A stretch of 64,000 bases of DNA. Origin: Paenibacillus planticolens (lineage in GTDB: Bacteria; Bacillota; Bacilli; Paenibacillales; NBRC-103111). Shown here in pieces: positions 42,368 through 50,640 of this stretch (the stretch's first letter is position 1; each line of letters opens with the position of its first letter). Under the pieces are notes generated by a model. The model saw only the letters and a program-made list of their open reading frames with translations, was not told where the DNA came from and made no database searches. Position numbers and translations under genes: made by a program. The stretch lies in NCBI RefSeq assembly GCF_013141725.1, contig NZ_WHNZ01000007.1:1-64000 (forward strand), read 5' to 3'.

Positions 42368-42877
42368 TTAGACGTTAATCGCAAATAAGCGGACTTCTTC
42401 ATCTGTACCCTCATATCGGATCATGCTTTCAAAATGTAACCCTAGCTTTTCTAATAGTTTGGCCGACGCATGATTATCTTCAGTGGTAATAGCCACAATG
42501 CGTTTTAACGCTAAAACGGATTGCGCATAACTCATCACTGCGGAAGCAGCCTCAAAGGCGTATCCTTTCCCCCAGAACTTAGGTAGAAAAGCAAATCCAA
42601 CATCTACATCTTCTAAGAAATCTCTTTTTACCAAACCGCAGATGCCGATCGGAATGCCTCCATCCTTCAACTCTGTCAAATAAAACCCGAAACCCAAACG
42701 TGCATACATTTTTAGAGCTCCGTTTAAAATATAGTCCTGCGCATCATCGATGGTTCTCACGCCTTTATCGCCTATGTACTGGATCCAAGAAGGATCGTTC
42801 AATAGCTCAAGAATAAAAACCGCATCCTCAATTGATTGTTGACGAAGAATCAGCCGTTCTGTTTCTAGTACTTTCAA
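42368..42877 (-). CDS. GNAT-family N-acetyltransferase (RimJ/RimL type)
   Basis: A protein of about 169 residues beginning at the TTG at 42875-42877 (LKVLETERLILRQ, the usual opening of RimJ/RimL-like proteins). The CoA site is in VGFAFLPKFWGKGYAFEAASAV, and the late strand AITTEDNHASAKLLEKLGL fits. The frame is open far upstream but codes no family-like residues there. The ribosome site GGGGGC is weak. A TATAAT box near 42914 gives it its own promoter. Acceptor unknown; most relatives act on protein N-termini or small amines. Confidence 0.85.
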   Translation of the reverse strand: MKVLETERLILRQQSIEDAVFILELLNDPSWIQYIGDKGVRTIDDAQDYILNGALKMYARLGFGFYLTELKDGGIPIGICGLVKRDFLEDVDVGFAFLPKFWGKGYAFEAASAVMSYAQSVLALKRIVAITTEDNHASAKLLEKLGLHFESMIRYEGTDEEVRLFAINV

Positions 42878-43007
42878 GTTAGTTGCCCCCAAACGTTTAA
42901 ATAGGATATGTATAATTATAACAAAAAAAGAGCGACTCCGTACCACAAGAGCACCCTTTCTTTGGCTTTCAGCAAAGTAGTCTGCTTCTTCTCTCAGATT
43001 CAGAGAA

Positions 43008-45302
43008 CTACTCCAAAATCTTCTGCGCAATGAAGGCTAGATCCGTAATATCGATTTTTCCATCATGGTTCGAATCTAAATGTTTGATGCTCTCCCAATC
43101 CGGACTTTCCGACGTTTTGCCGTAATTCGCAGCCACTATACTCAGATCGCCGATCGATACTTTACCGTCATTGTTCATATCTCCCGGAATACCGGCAGTC
43201 GGCAGCACGATCCGAACCTGCATGGAGGCTGGAACCGGCACGATTTCGTTCCCTTGCGCATCGCCAAGGGCAGCACGGGAAACGGACACGGTTGCTGTCG
43301 CAGCTTGCGTTACGGCTTTTGCTTTAAAGGTAACTTCCAATACGACCGGTTTGCCGGTAACGGCATGTTCCCCGCCTTCGCTCGCTACGATGAAGCGCAG
43401 CTTGCTTCCCGTATTCTTCGTATCAACAATTCGAATCCCCTCAAGTAACGGCTTAGCCGAAACGTATTCCATCTGGCTCGCATCGTAAGCCAGCTCAATA
43501 TCCTGGGCGTACACTTGTTGCGAGACGCCTGTAAAGCCGAACCGTAAGTGAAACGGATCTCCGCCTATAACCTGATCCTCTCCGGTTAGTACGGATGATG
43601 GGACAACCTGTCCGAACGGAGTTACTACAATCTTGTCAAAATCCGGCGCGTAATCTCCCGCAGTGCTATTGCTAAATTTCAATGCATTCGAGCCTGCATT
43701 CAGATTTACTTTAATGACCTGAGTCCCCACAGTTGTCCAGCCCCCTGTAGAAGGGAAAGTCACGGGTATAGTTGCAGCGCCATTAATCGACAAATCACCT
43801 TTCCGGCTGCCCCCGCCGTTTATATAATGGATCGCGAGCTCATAACTGCCTGCCGTCTCCGCTTGAATTTGGTTGAATTGCAGCGAATTTCCGCTTCCAT
43901 TTCCAACATTACCCACGATATAACCGCCTGATGCGCCGCTATTCGCACGTTTATCCGCTGTTCCACTTAATGTGTTGGCATCCGCTTCAGCCTCATAGCT
44001 CACACCTGTAGGTTTAGGAACTGGAGTCGGATCGTTCGTTCCGCTAATTTTCAGCATTACACTGCCATGCGCAGGCACGGTGGCCGTATAGCTGGCCGTA
44101 TACGTCCCCATCTCTTTCTTCTGCCATAAATCACGCACACTAAACCGGTCCATTAGACCAATTTGATCCGACGTCACCGTCATAGCAGCCGGCGCATCCG
44201 TACGGTTCAACAAGACAACGGCGCGACTGCCGCTGGTCCGGCTTATAAGCGGCTTCGCATAGACTTGTAAACCAGGCGTGGATTCGGCCACTTTGGTCCC
44301 TTGAATGCCAGCCACATCCTGATCCACGGCAATGACTTCCGCATTCGTAACGATATCGGCAAATTTACTGCTGTAAGAGCCCGGCTCATCTAAAGTGGTT
44401 ACATCCAAACCAAGCATAAGCGGAGCCGCCAATAAGGCCCACATACTGAAATTAGCTTTGGATTCTTCGTAAGATAAGCTTTTTTGGCCGGGATATTTAT
44501 CCGCTATTACGCCAACTTCTAAGCTGTCCGGGTCATTAAAATGCCCAGGACCCGCTACATCCGCATGCGGAGAGGTCTGATCGATCTCATAGAGCACACC
44601 CTTCCAATAATCTCCCTGATTATCGATATCGTAACCAACCCTCCAGGTATTCCCGATACTTGGGGCCCATTTCCAAGGCTGCTGCTTACCCCACTCGCAA
44701 ATATTAAACAAGATATCACGTTTCGGATTCGCCTGACTTAAAGCGTCCTTGAATTGTTGATATTGGGTCTTGAAGTCGAGTCCCATCGCATCTGCACCGC
44801 ATGCATCTACTTTGACATAATCGTATCCCCATTCAGTAAACTGATTTACATCCTGCTGATAATATCCGTAACTTCCCGTGTTTCCTCCGCATCCAATTTG
44901 GCCAATATCGGTGTAAATGCCAATCTTCAACCCTTTGCTGTGCACATAATCTGAGAGTGCTTTCATTCCGCTCGGGAATTTTGTTTTGTTTGCGGTTAAT
45001 TTGCCATTAGCATCTCTGCTGCCTTGCCAACCGTCATCAATATTGACATACTTGTACCCTAAGTCACGCAAACCGCTGCTCACCATACTGTCCGCCACTT
45101 TGCGGATCAGTTCTTCGTTTACGTTAAAACGAACCGCATTCCAAGTGCTGTAGCCCATAGGCGGCGTTGCACCCACAATAGTTGTATCCTGCATTTCGGG
45201 CTGGACGGCGGCCGTTGCGTCATATACAAATGAAACAGCGCCAATCAACGAAACGGAAACAAGGGTACAGGCCAAACCTGCTTTTTTCATAAGGTGAAAC
45301 AA
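43008..45302 (-). CDS. GH27 alpha-galactosidase with CBM, cohesin-like and dockerin domains
   Basis: A secreted modular enzyme of about 764 residues. A signal peptide ends near ATAAV; the GH27 barrel follows with nucleophile Asp in YDYVKVDACGAD and acid/base Asp in HFNDPDSLEVG, then a C-terminal beta-sandwich. Next come a CBM6/35-like module (YEAEADANTLSG), a cohesin-like domain (about 590-705) and a type I dockerin with two calcium repeats (DMNNDGKVSIGDL and DSNHDGKIDITDL). It should release terminal alpha-galactose from plant polymers. GGAGG sits only one base before the ATG at 45306-45308, so the TTG at 45302, at proper spacing, is preferred. Confidence 0.9.
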   Translation of the reverse strand: MFHLMKKAGLACTLVSVSLIGAVSFVYDATAAVQPEMQDTTIVGATPPMGYSTWNAVRFNVNEELIRKVADSMVSSGLRDLGYKYVNIDDGWQGSRDANGKLTANKTKFPSGMKALSDYVHSKGLKIGIYTDIGQIGCGGNTGSYGYYQQDVNQFTEWGYDYVKVDACGADAMGLDFKTQYQQFKDALSQANPKRDILFNICEWGKQQPWKWAPSIGNTWRVGYDIDNQGDYWKGVLYEIDQTSPHADVAGPGHFNDPDSLEVGVIADKYPGQKSLSYEESKANFSMWALLAAPLMLGLDVTTLDEPGSYSSKFADIVTNAEVIAVDQDVAGIQGTKVAESTPGLQVYAKPLISRTSGSRAVVLLNRTDAPAAMTVTSDQIGLMDRFSVRDLWQKKEMGTYTASYTATVPAHGSVMLKISGTNDPTPVPKPTGVSYEAEADANTLSGTADKRANSGASGGYIVGNVGNGSGNSLQFNQIQAETAGSYELAIHYINGGGSRKGDLSINGAATIPVTFPSTGGWTTVGTQVIKVNLNAGSNALKFSNSTAGDYAPDFDKIVVTPFGQVVPSSVLTGEDQVIGGDPFHLRFGFTGVSQQVYAQDIELAYDASQMEYVSAKPLLEGIRIVDTKNTGSKLRFIVASEGGEHAVTGKPVVLEVTFKAKAVTQAATATVSVSRAALGDAQGNEIVPVPASMQVRIVLPTAGIPGDMNNDGKVSIGDLSIVAANYGKTSESPDWESIKHLDSNHDGKIDITDLAFIAQKILE

Positions 45303-45476
45303 TTTCATACCTCCTTTAAAGTTAATAGGAATTTCTTCATTTGCTCCTTTAAGTTTTACACCTTTATCATATTGGTTTATCCAGCGTACAACCATTGAAT
45401 TTAGTCCTGTAAATAGTTGATATAGTACTATCTTTAGGCGCAAACTGTCATGATATATTTATGCAATCTGCTAAAC

Positions 45477-45525
45477 GCAAAAAGGAAGGGCCATCCCTCC
45501 GTCATTTCCATGGCAGCGGACAGCC
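45477..45525 (-). terminator. Possible terminator after a lost dockerin gene
   Basis: GGGC and TCC pair with GGA and GCCC around a mismatch and a long loop, followed by TTCCTTTTTG on the reverse strand. It lies after the dockerin relic. The rest of 45309-45597 shows no gene. Confidence 0.35.
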
Positions 45526-45596
45526 CCTCGTATTCATTAACTTTTGCTTAGCGGAATCGCCTCATGCACCTTGCGTCGCCATTCGCTCCTAATGAT

Positions 45597-45674
45597 TTAC
45601 TCTATATTTTTTCTGGCCACGAACGCAAGATTTTCAATATCAAATTTGCCATCGTAGGTTGTACCTCCCTGATA
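45597..45674 (-). pseudogene. Dockerin repeat relic
   Basis: A 25-residue reverse frame bounded by stops reads YDGKFDIENLAFVARK. It aligns with the second dockerin repeat of the neighbouring alpha-galactosidase (HDGKIDITDLAFIAQK). It has no start codon and looks like the 3' end of a deleted gene for another dockerin-bearing secreted enzyme. Confidence 0.55.
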
Positions 45675-45697
45675 TTACAAGTTTTTTCATATTTACA

Positions 45698-46708
45698 TCA
45701 TAGATTTGTGAAATCCAAGTCAATATACGGAATATCATTTTTTATATTATTAATATAAAAAGTTAAAGCTTCCTTATTCCAATCACTCCAATTATCAAAG
45801 TTACCCATATCAGAACTACGGTGTATAAGACCAATAACGATAGCTTGTCTTAAATTAATAAATAATGGAATGGCATCTAGTGAACTACGGCTTAATGTAT
45901 TTTCTTTGGAGTATCCTTGGAAAAAGTTTAAAAAAAATCGTTTTGTTATTGTCCTTCGTTTATTCACATCTGAAATAATAAATGGAATTGGAGTTTCATG
46001 AAATATCGATGTTGCTATTTCAGATGCAAACCAACTGTACTCGCATTGATCAAAGTCAATGATGCTCGGGTGATCTTCATGATTCAGGTAATTCCCCGGA
46101 CTAATGTCTCCATGAATAAGTCCAAACGAATCTCTGTCTCTTGACAATGATTGAATTTGACTTATTATTAACTCAAATTTATGTTGAAGCATCTCACTAG
46201 GTACATAATTTTGAAATTTTGTAACAGCTGCATTTTCAGTCCAATCGTATCTTTTTTGATTAGGAGAATACTGTTTTGATAGCTTATGCATTTTACCAGT
46301 AAACCTGCCAATTCGTTCATAAAAGATATCACTTTCGACGCAAATTTCAGCCCTTCTGCCGGGAGCGAATTCAAAAGCAGTTGCAATAAAACAGTCATCA
46401 GCTTGTTCAATAACTTCAACATATTCACCTTGATTAGAAAGTAAGGCTTTAGATACATTCATTCCGGAATCGGCCAGATAAGAAATAAACTCGATCTCAG
46501 CAAGCGTCATCTCCTTACTCCTATGTGAACTATGAGCAATCCTTAATATCACATTTATTGATTCACGTTTCCCTAAGAACACAAAATTTTGAAAACCGTC
46601 AAGTTCTATACTATCTGCAAAGATAATTCCAAACCGACCTGCTGCCTCTACAAAAATTTCTTTTGTAAACTTGTCTTTAATAGAACTTTCGATATGAATC
46701 TCCTCCAA
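45698..46708 (-). CDS. APH-family phosphotransferase
   Basis: A 336-residue kinase-fold protein. The catalytic loop is GLIHGDISPGNYL and the metal site SIIDFDQCEYSWF, so the active site is complete. It fits the fructosamine/aminoglycoside phosphotransferase superfamily, in the AT-rich branch common in Bacillales, with unknown substrate. The start is uncertain: the TTG at 46708 has no ribosome site upstream, whereas a perfect GGAGGAG lies inside the first codons and points to an ATT or ATC start a few residues later. Confidence 0.8.
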   Translation of the reverse strand: MEEIHIESSIKDKFTKEIFVEAAGRFGIIFADSIELDGFQNFVFLGKRESINVILRIAHSSHRSKEMTLAEIEFISYLADSGMNVSKALLSNQGEYVEVIEQADDCFIATAFEFAPGRRAEICVESDIFYERIGRFTGKMHKLSKQYSPNQKRYDWTENAAVTKFQNYVPSEMLQHKFELIISQIQSLSRDRDSFGLIHGDISPGNYLNHEDHPSIIDFDQCEYSWFASEIATSIFHETPIPFIISDVNKRRTITKRFFLNFFQGYSKENTLSRSSLDAIPLFINLRQAIVIGLIHRSSDMGNFDNWSDWNKEALTFYINNIKNDIPYIDLDFTNL

Positions 46709-46870
46709 ATAAATAATGTTTTATTTCTTATGGAGTGCCGTACTGATATCCCCGTTTTCCGAATTAATCCATAAATTAAATCTGTACCGATTACAATCCT
46801 CATTTTTTAATACCCCTTTCAAAAATAATAACAAATTAATATTGAATTGGTTGATAAAAAATGATTATTG

Positions 46871-47098
46871 TTAAATTATCCCTTTCGTTGAAAAGGGCTG
46901 CCATGCGGCAGCCCTTTTAATATTGAACTTACGAATATACTTTCCCCAAGATCCCAAATCGACCTTTTCTCTTTCAATTAAATTAACAAAGTTCCAATTC
47001 ACATCCCCACAACCCTTGCATAGAATCGGATAACATTTTGGTTCATTAGTTGCTGAAAAAACAGTTAAGAAACTTTTCCAGTTATCGTTTTCGTTAGC
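46871..47098 (-). pseudogene. Remnant of a CxxC-containing protein
   Basis: A reverse frame open between stops, without a start codon, codes about 60 gene-like residues (NWKSFLTVFSATNEPKCYPI, CKGCGDVNWNFVNLIER, DLGSWGKYIRKFNI). The CxxC suggests a zinc site. The true end is probably just before the terminator at 46891-46918, into which the frame otherwise runs. The family is not recognised. It fills most of the gap 46709-47104, and the rest is the promoter area of the phosphotransferase gene. Confidence 0.4.
46891..46918 (-). terminator. Strong AAAAGGGCTGCC hairpin
   Basis: AAAAGGGCTGCC pairs perfectly with GGCAGCCCTTTT around a 4-base loop, followed on the reverse strand by TCAACG, and on the forward strand by AATATT. 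It lies after the CxxC remnant and the small lipoprotein gene. Confidence 0.75.
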
Positions 47099-47104
47099 TT
47101 AATC

Positions 47105-47455
47105 TCACCGTCTAACTGCTTTAAGAAATGTATCCTCTGTTTTTACTGCAATAGCCTCTTTCACGTCGTTATCTTTAATTTTATAAAGTTCAGTGCCGAT
47201 CTGATATGCGTTTGAGAAAGCGTCTACAACATAGTGCTCGCCACTTTTATTGGAGTAAGACTTTACTTCTCCAACTTTTTGTTCAATGCCTTGATCATCT
47301 ACTTTTTCATCAGATACCCTGTAATTTAATCCCTGAAAAATTATAATCTTCAATGATTGACTATCTGATACTTCTGGTTTTTTAGTATCAGTACATGATG
47401 ATAATATGCCAAGCAACAGGACATTTAATAAAAATATAATGAGTCTTTTCTTCAA
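47105..47455 (-). CDS. Small lipoprotein of unknown function
   Basis: A 116-residue protein with a lipoprotein signal (MKKRLIIFL, core, lipobox ILSSC near residue 21). The mature part holds two beta-rich stretches (LKIIIFQGLNYRVSDEKV, GEHYVVDAFSNAYQIGTELY). The TTG start at 47453-47455 has GGGGTGA 10 bases before it. It should be anchored on the outer face of the membrane. The family is not recognised; similar-sized lipoproteins are common in Bacillales. Confidence 0.7.
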   Translation of the reverse strand: MKKRLIIFLLNVLLLGILSSCTDTKKPEVSDSQSLKIIIFQGLNYRVSDEKVDDQGIEQKVGEVKSYSNKSGEHYVVDAFSNAYQIGTELYKIKDNDVKEAIAVKTEDTFLKAVRR

Positions 47456-47525
47456 GAAGATTATTCACCCCGTTCTTTTGGATTCAGTATTATCATACGA
47501 ATTCTACCACATCCTATGGAACTAA

Positions 47526-47575
47526 ACTGCCCAGTTAGCATGGAAATGGCAGCCGATCGTTACCGACTAGCTTAG
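47526..47575. repeat. Dispersed repeat family, member A
   Basis: ACTGCC-GTTAGCATGGAAA followed by TGGCAGCCGATCGT matches the first half of the repeat at 50324-50404. It overlaps the end of the kinase relic. Confidence 0.55.
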
Positions 47576-48029
47576 AAACCTCGTAATTTAATTTCTTCAA
47601 GTAATTGATTAATAATAAGTTGAGTAGGCAATTCGCCTTTAATGGCTATGTCTGAACTGGGTTTCACACTTTTATTCATCTCCAAGTATGCATTCCGTCC
47701 ACGGGATAAATAGTTGATTAAATCATTTTTCACTTCAGTAATCGGATTATCCGTATAGTCTCGAAGTAATCTTCTTGCCATTGCAATATCCAACGGTGTA
47801 TCAATAAAAATCGCCATATCAATATAACTGCTAATTCCTTTATTCAAATAAGCAAAAGGATAATCAAGTAGGATATATTGAAGAGATTTATTATGTAAGT
47901 GGAGCTGAATATCTCTAATTAATGGAGTCAGATTCCATTCGTTATAATCCGCTCCTTTTTCGACCCATTCGCAAATGTCATACCATTATTTCGATCAACT
48001 AGTGAAGGAGCAGTATTACGTAACATCAT
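47572..48029 (-). pseudogene. Uridine kinase-like protein, 5'-truncated and frameshifted
   Basis: The reverse strand codes the C-terminal two thirds of a uridine-kinase-like P-loop protein: YDICEWVEKGADYNEWNLTP, LQYILLDYPFAYLNKGIS, MAIFIDTPLDIAMARRLLRD and the final helix. The upstream part (APSLVDRNN) lies in a different frame; one missing T near 47983 (AATAATGG for AATAATTGG) would restore Asn-Trp-Tyr. The N-terminal P-loop is absent, since the frame runs straight into the end of the GNAT gene. A deletion therefore removed the start of the gene. Confidence 0.75.
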
Positions 48030-48444
48030 TATCTTGAATTACACCAAACATTCCTGTCATTCCTTCATGCTTTTTAAAACCGTATTTATTATAATAAGAT
48101 TCTTTACCTTGCGCTGCAAACAAACCAATAAATGATTTTTCAGGAGCATATTCCTTTAAGTAGTCTTTGATTGTTTCCATTATTAATTTGCCTATTCCTT
48201 GATTTTGATGCTCAGGTAAGACTGCTATATCTTGAATGTAGAAATAGATTCTCCCGTCGCCAATAACCCTGCCCATTCCAATTACTTCGTCTTGGTATTG
48301 GATGACTACACCAAATAGTGATTGGTTTAAAGATTCTTCTGCAACTTCGAAATTCATATAATCTTTCCAGCCAACCGCACAACACAGCTTTGTATATTCT
48401 GATATCGTTGGAACTCTTTTAAGAATTGTTAGATTATTTTCCAT
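48016..48444 (-). CDS. GNAT-family N-acetyltransferase
   Basis: A 142-residue GNAT protein with CoA loop VLPEHQNQGIGKLIMETI and the final strand SYYNKYGFKKHEGMTGM, close to Bacillales proteins of the 'YjcF-like' kind. AGGAGAG precedes the ATG. The last 14 bases overlap the 5'-truncated kinase relic. A terminator-like hairpin lies upstream, so it has its own promoter. Acceptor unknown. Confidence 0.88.
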   Translation of the reverse strand: MENNLTILKRVPTISEYTKLCCAVGWKDYMNFEVAEESLNQSLFGVVIQYQDEVIGMGRVIGDGRIYFYIQDIAVLPEHQNQGIGKLIMETIKDYLKEYAPEKSFIGLFAAQGKESYYNKYGFKKHEGMTGMFGVIQDNDVT

Positions 48445-48464
48445 ATAACTCTCCTAAAATTCGA

Positions 48465-48489
48465 ATAAAAAACCACCAAGAATGGTGGC
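48465..48489 (-). terminator. Terminator of the small membrane protein gene
   Basis: CCACC pairs with GGTGG around a 6-base loop, followed by six T residues on the reverse strand, 40 bases after the stop at 48530. Confidence 0.75.
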
Positions 48490-48529
48490 TATTGCTTAAA
48501 ACTCTATCGTAGATTATATAATGTCTTCA

Positions 48530-48799
48530 CTAAATTTTAGAGAGTATAACCGAAGAAATCATTCCAACAACTGGAATCCAAAACATGTATGATTTTAAAA
48601 GTCCAACTATCCAATTATGTTGCGCGGTTACCATTTTTGCGTGGTCGTGATTTCTTTGTAAATCGGTTAAAGCGCCTGTTGAATTCCAAGTATTGATATA
48701 ATTAGACCTGCCTTCACTTCCAAAAGGAAAAACTATAAGTGATATCACCAAAAGACCTAGCGAGCCCATAAAAACATAATCTGATATCTGTTGCAGCAT
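48530..48799 (-). CDS. Small membrane protein of unknown function
   Basis: An 89-residue protein with two membrane segments (about 9-25 and 66-86) separated by a polar stretch (NYINTWNSTGALTDLQRNHD). The ATG at 48797-48799 is preferred over one six codons upstream because GAGAGGAG lies 9 bases before it. The Bacillales relatives of this size have no known role. The 268-base gap upstream holds a terminator at 48977-49003 and otherwise nothing recognised. Confidence 0.7.
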   Translation of the reverse strand: MLQQISDYVFMGSLGLLVISLIVFPFGSEGRSNYINTWNSTGALTDLQRNHDHAKMVTAQHNWIVGLLKSYMFWIPVVGMISSVILSKI

Positions 48800-48976
48800 G
48801 TTTAGCGCTCCTCTCATAGCTTTACTAATCTAATTATAAATGAATGATGAAATTAATTCCATTTTTATCCACGGGATCGAAACTTTGCAATATCAGATAC
48901 CCTTGAAATGACAATGAAACCAACAGTGTAAAGTGAAGGCTATCAAGCGGCAACTCCATTAATAAACTGTGAAAAA

Positions 48977-49003
48977 GGCATCCTTGTTCAAACCAAGTTG
49001 CCT
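48977..49003 (-). terminator. Probable terminator of the NUDIX gene
   Basis: GGCA and CTTG pair with CAAG and TGCC around a small bulge, followed by five T residues on the reverse strand, about 85 bases past the stop at 49087. Confidence 0.55.
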
Positions 49004-49086
49004 GCTTTCAATTACATAACTTTCATCCAAAAGTGTCTAGTTTACACTATTGTGTCCTATTAGTTCAACCATTAATAAGCTCCGAG

Positions 49087-49521
49087 CTATGTAATATCTT
49101 TTAGTAAATCTGTTAAGCCATCTGGATATAGAATTCGTTTCCCTTGTTCAAAGTCAGTTATAGGTATCCATTTTGCACAAGTAATTTCTTTTCCTTCAGT
49201 AACATTAAAGCAAATTATTTCGTACAAACTTGGATCAGTAAATTCAACGAGATATATTTGTGTTATTTCATGTCCTATATTCTCATCAACCTTAAAAATA
49301 TTTTCTAGACACTTAACATAGCTTTTGATCGCTATTTCAAAACCCAGTTCTTCATAAAATTCCCTTACAAGTGTCTCTCGTGAATGTTCTCCGAGTTCAA
49401 TCGTTCCACCAATTGGTCTGAAATAAGAACCTATTCCTTTAGAGTGCTTTCCAATTTTTTCTTCAACGAGGATCTCTTTATTTCGTGTAACAATACCTAA
49501 GACATTGGCACGTGGATACAT
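49087..49521 (-). CDS. NUDIX hydrolase
   Basis: A 144-residue NUDIX protein with a complete Nudix box from GGTIELGEHSRETL to REFYEELGFE (G, E, REx2EE all present). It should cut nucleoside diphosphates linked to another group, using Mg2+. The N-terminus (MYPRANVLGIVTRNKEILVE) is typical of the MutT/YjhB branch. TTCGAGGGGGG precedes the ATG. It stands beside an internally deleted phosphotransferase gene on the same strand; no shared role is evident. Confidence 0.92.
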   Translation of the reverse strand: MYPRANVLGIVTRNKEILVEEKIGKHSKGIGSYFRPIGGTIELGEHSRETLVREFYEELGFEIAIKSYVKCLENIFKVDENIGHEITQIYLVEFTDPSLYEIICFNVTEGKEITCAKWIPITDFEQGKRILYPDGLTDLLKDIT

Positions 49522-49614
49522 AAATTCCCCCCTCGAAATTTATCCATTTCTAGTAAAAAATCGTTCTGTGCTTCCGTACTGTCCTCATTGAGCTCCGTTA
49601 GTGAAGTCACGTAA

Positions 49615-50268
49615 TTAGAAAAATGCGTACAGTCCGTCTTCAAAATATTTGTATTCACGGTCATTTAATATCTTTTTTCCGTATCCTTCAAAGAAAGCAT
49701 CAATCTCTGAATTAGTTTCAATAGCATTGGGCTTTGGGCGAATCGCTAAAGATAAATCATATCTTGGGTCTCCAAACGCTTCATCGACCGAATAATGTTT
49801 AAGATTAGATTCTGCCTTCAGCAACATCTCTTCCAACCAAACCGAATCCCGCTTTATTTCTTTTGGGCATGGTGTTGAATGAATTTGAGCTAAGAATGCA
49901 CCAAATTCAAAAATCATTTCATGCTTCTTATTCCTATTCTTCACACCAGGTAATGCTTGTCTTAAAGTTTCCCCTTCGAAATACTGCAGCAATGCCCACG
50001 ATTGCCCCTCTTCTCTTTGCTCCACAAATCGGTAAACGTTGGGGATTGGTAACGGTGTTTTGCTTAGATATTTGAGGACGTGCATTTCATTTGACAACCA
50101 AGAACAATTCCGCTCGCCCCGTGTTCGTTTCAAAACAAAGCGCCACTTTGCGCTTTCAACTATTCCAACATCTGATGTATGACCTTGCCTTGGAAATTTG
50201 ATGTCTTTTACTGAATCTAGGTAGTCAATTATTTCGTTGGGGATTTCATGAACGTTGATTGGAAGCAT
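49615..50268 (-). pseudogene. APH-family phosphotransferase lacking its catalytic loop
   Basis: A 217-residue open frame that aligns with APH-type kinases at both ends: N-lobe WRFVLKRTRGERNCSWLSNE, ALLQYFEGETLR, GAFLAQIHSTP, and C-lobe FGDPRYDLSLAIR, FFEGYGKKILND. The part between SVDEA and FGDPRYD, which should contain the HGDxxxxN catalytic loop and the following IDW metal site, is missing without breaking the frame (near 49777-49786). An in-frame deletion of about 40-50 codons is inferred. GAGGTGG precedes the ATG, so the protein may still be made but cannot be an active kinase. Confidence 0.75.
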
Positions 50269-50323
50269 AAAATAACCACCTCTATGTTTTCCCTTATTTT
50301 AACAAACTCACTGTTTGAACTCT

Positions 50324-50404
50324 ACTGCCCGTTCCTCGTGGAAACGGCAGCCGATCGTAATGGCCGGCTGCCGTAGTGGCTGTATTAAGCTATCGTTCTC
50401 ACGT
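50324..50404. repeat. Dispersed repeat family, member B (full length)
   Basis: An 81-base unit with two overlapping hairpins: CTGCC-GTTTCC-like arms (CTGCCCGTTCC and GGAAACGGCAG) and GGCAGCC with GGCTGCC. Related pieces lie at 47526, 26661 and 50639. Confidence 0.6.
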
Positions 50405-50433
50405 AAATAGGCTCAAAGGAGGTATGGCTGTCA

Positions 50434-50640
50434 ATGAGAAAAACACATAATGTAACAACCTTCTCGATCATGGTGCTTTGCGCCATCTTGTCGCTGGCGG
50501 GCACGGATTTGGTGCTGCCGGTTGTTCCTCAGTTACCAAATCTGTTATCCTCGGATGAAGCGACGGCGCAGTTAGTACTTGCTGCATACGTTGGAGGCAG
50601 CGGGTCAGTTGACTTCACAGACTTCCACTATACCAGATAA
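50434..50640 (+). pseudogene. MFS transporter N-terminal fragment
   Basis: A GGAGG-preceded ATG starts a frame whose first 52 residues match the beginning of Bcr/CflA-type MFS exporters (LCAILSLAGTDLVLPVVPQL, TAQLVLAAYVGG). It then breaks into unrelated residues and stops at codon 69. All but the first two helices are gone. The fragment is bracketed by two related repeats (50324-50404 and 50639-50690). Confidence 0.75.

Noticed and set aside
41744..42388. Forward open frame of 214 codons over the dienelactone hydrolase gene
   Set aside because: Antisense shadow. The reverse gene has ribosome site, family motifs and expected length.
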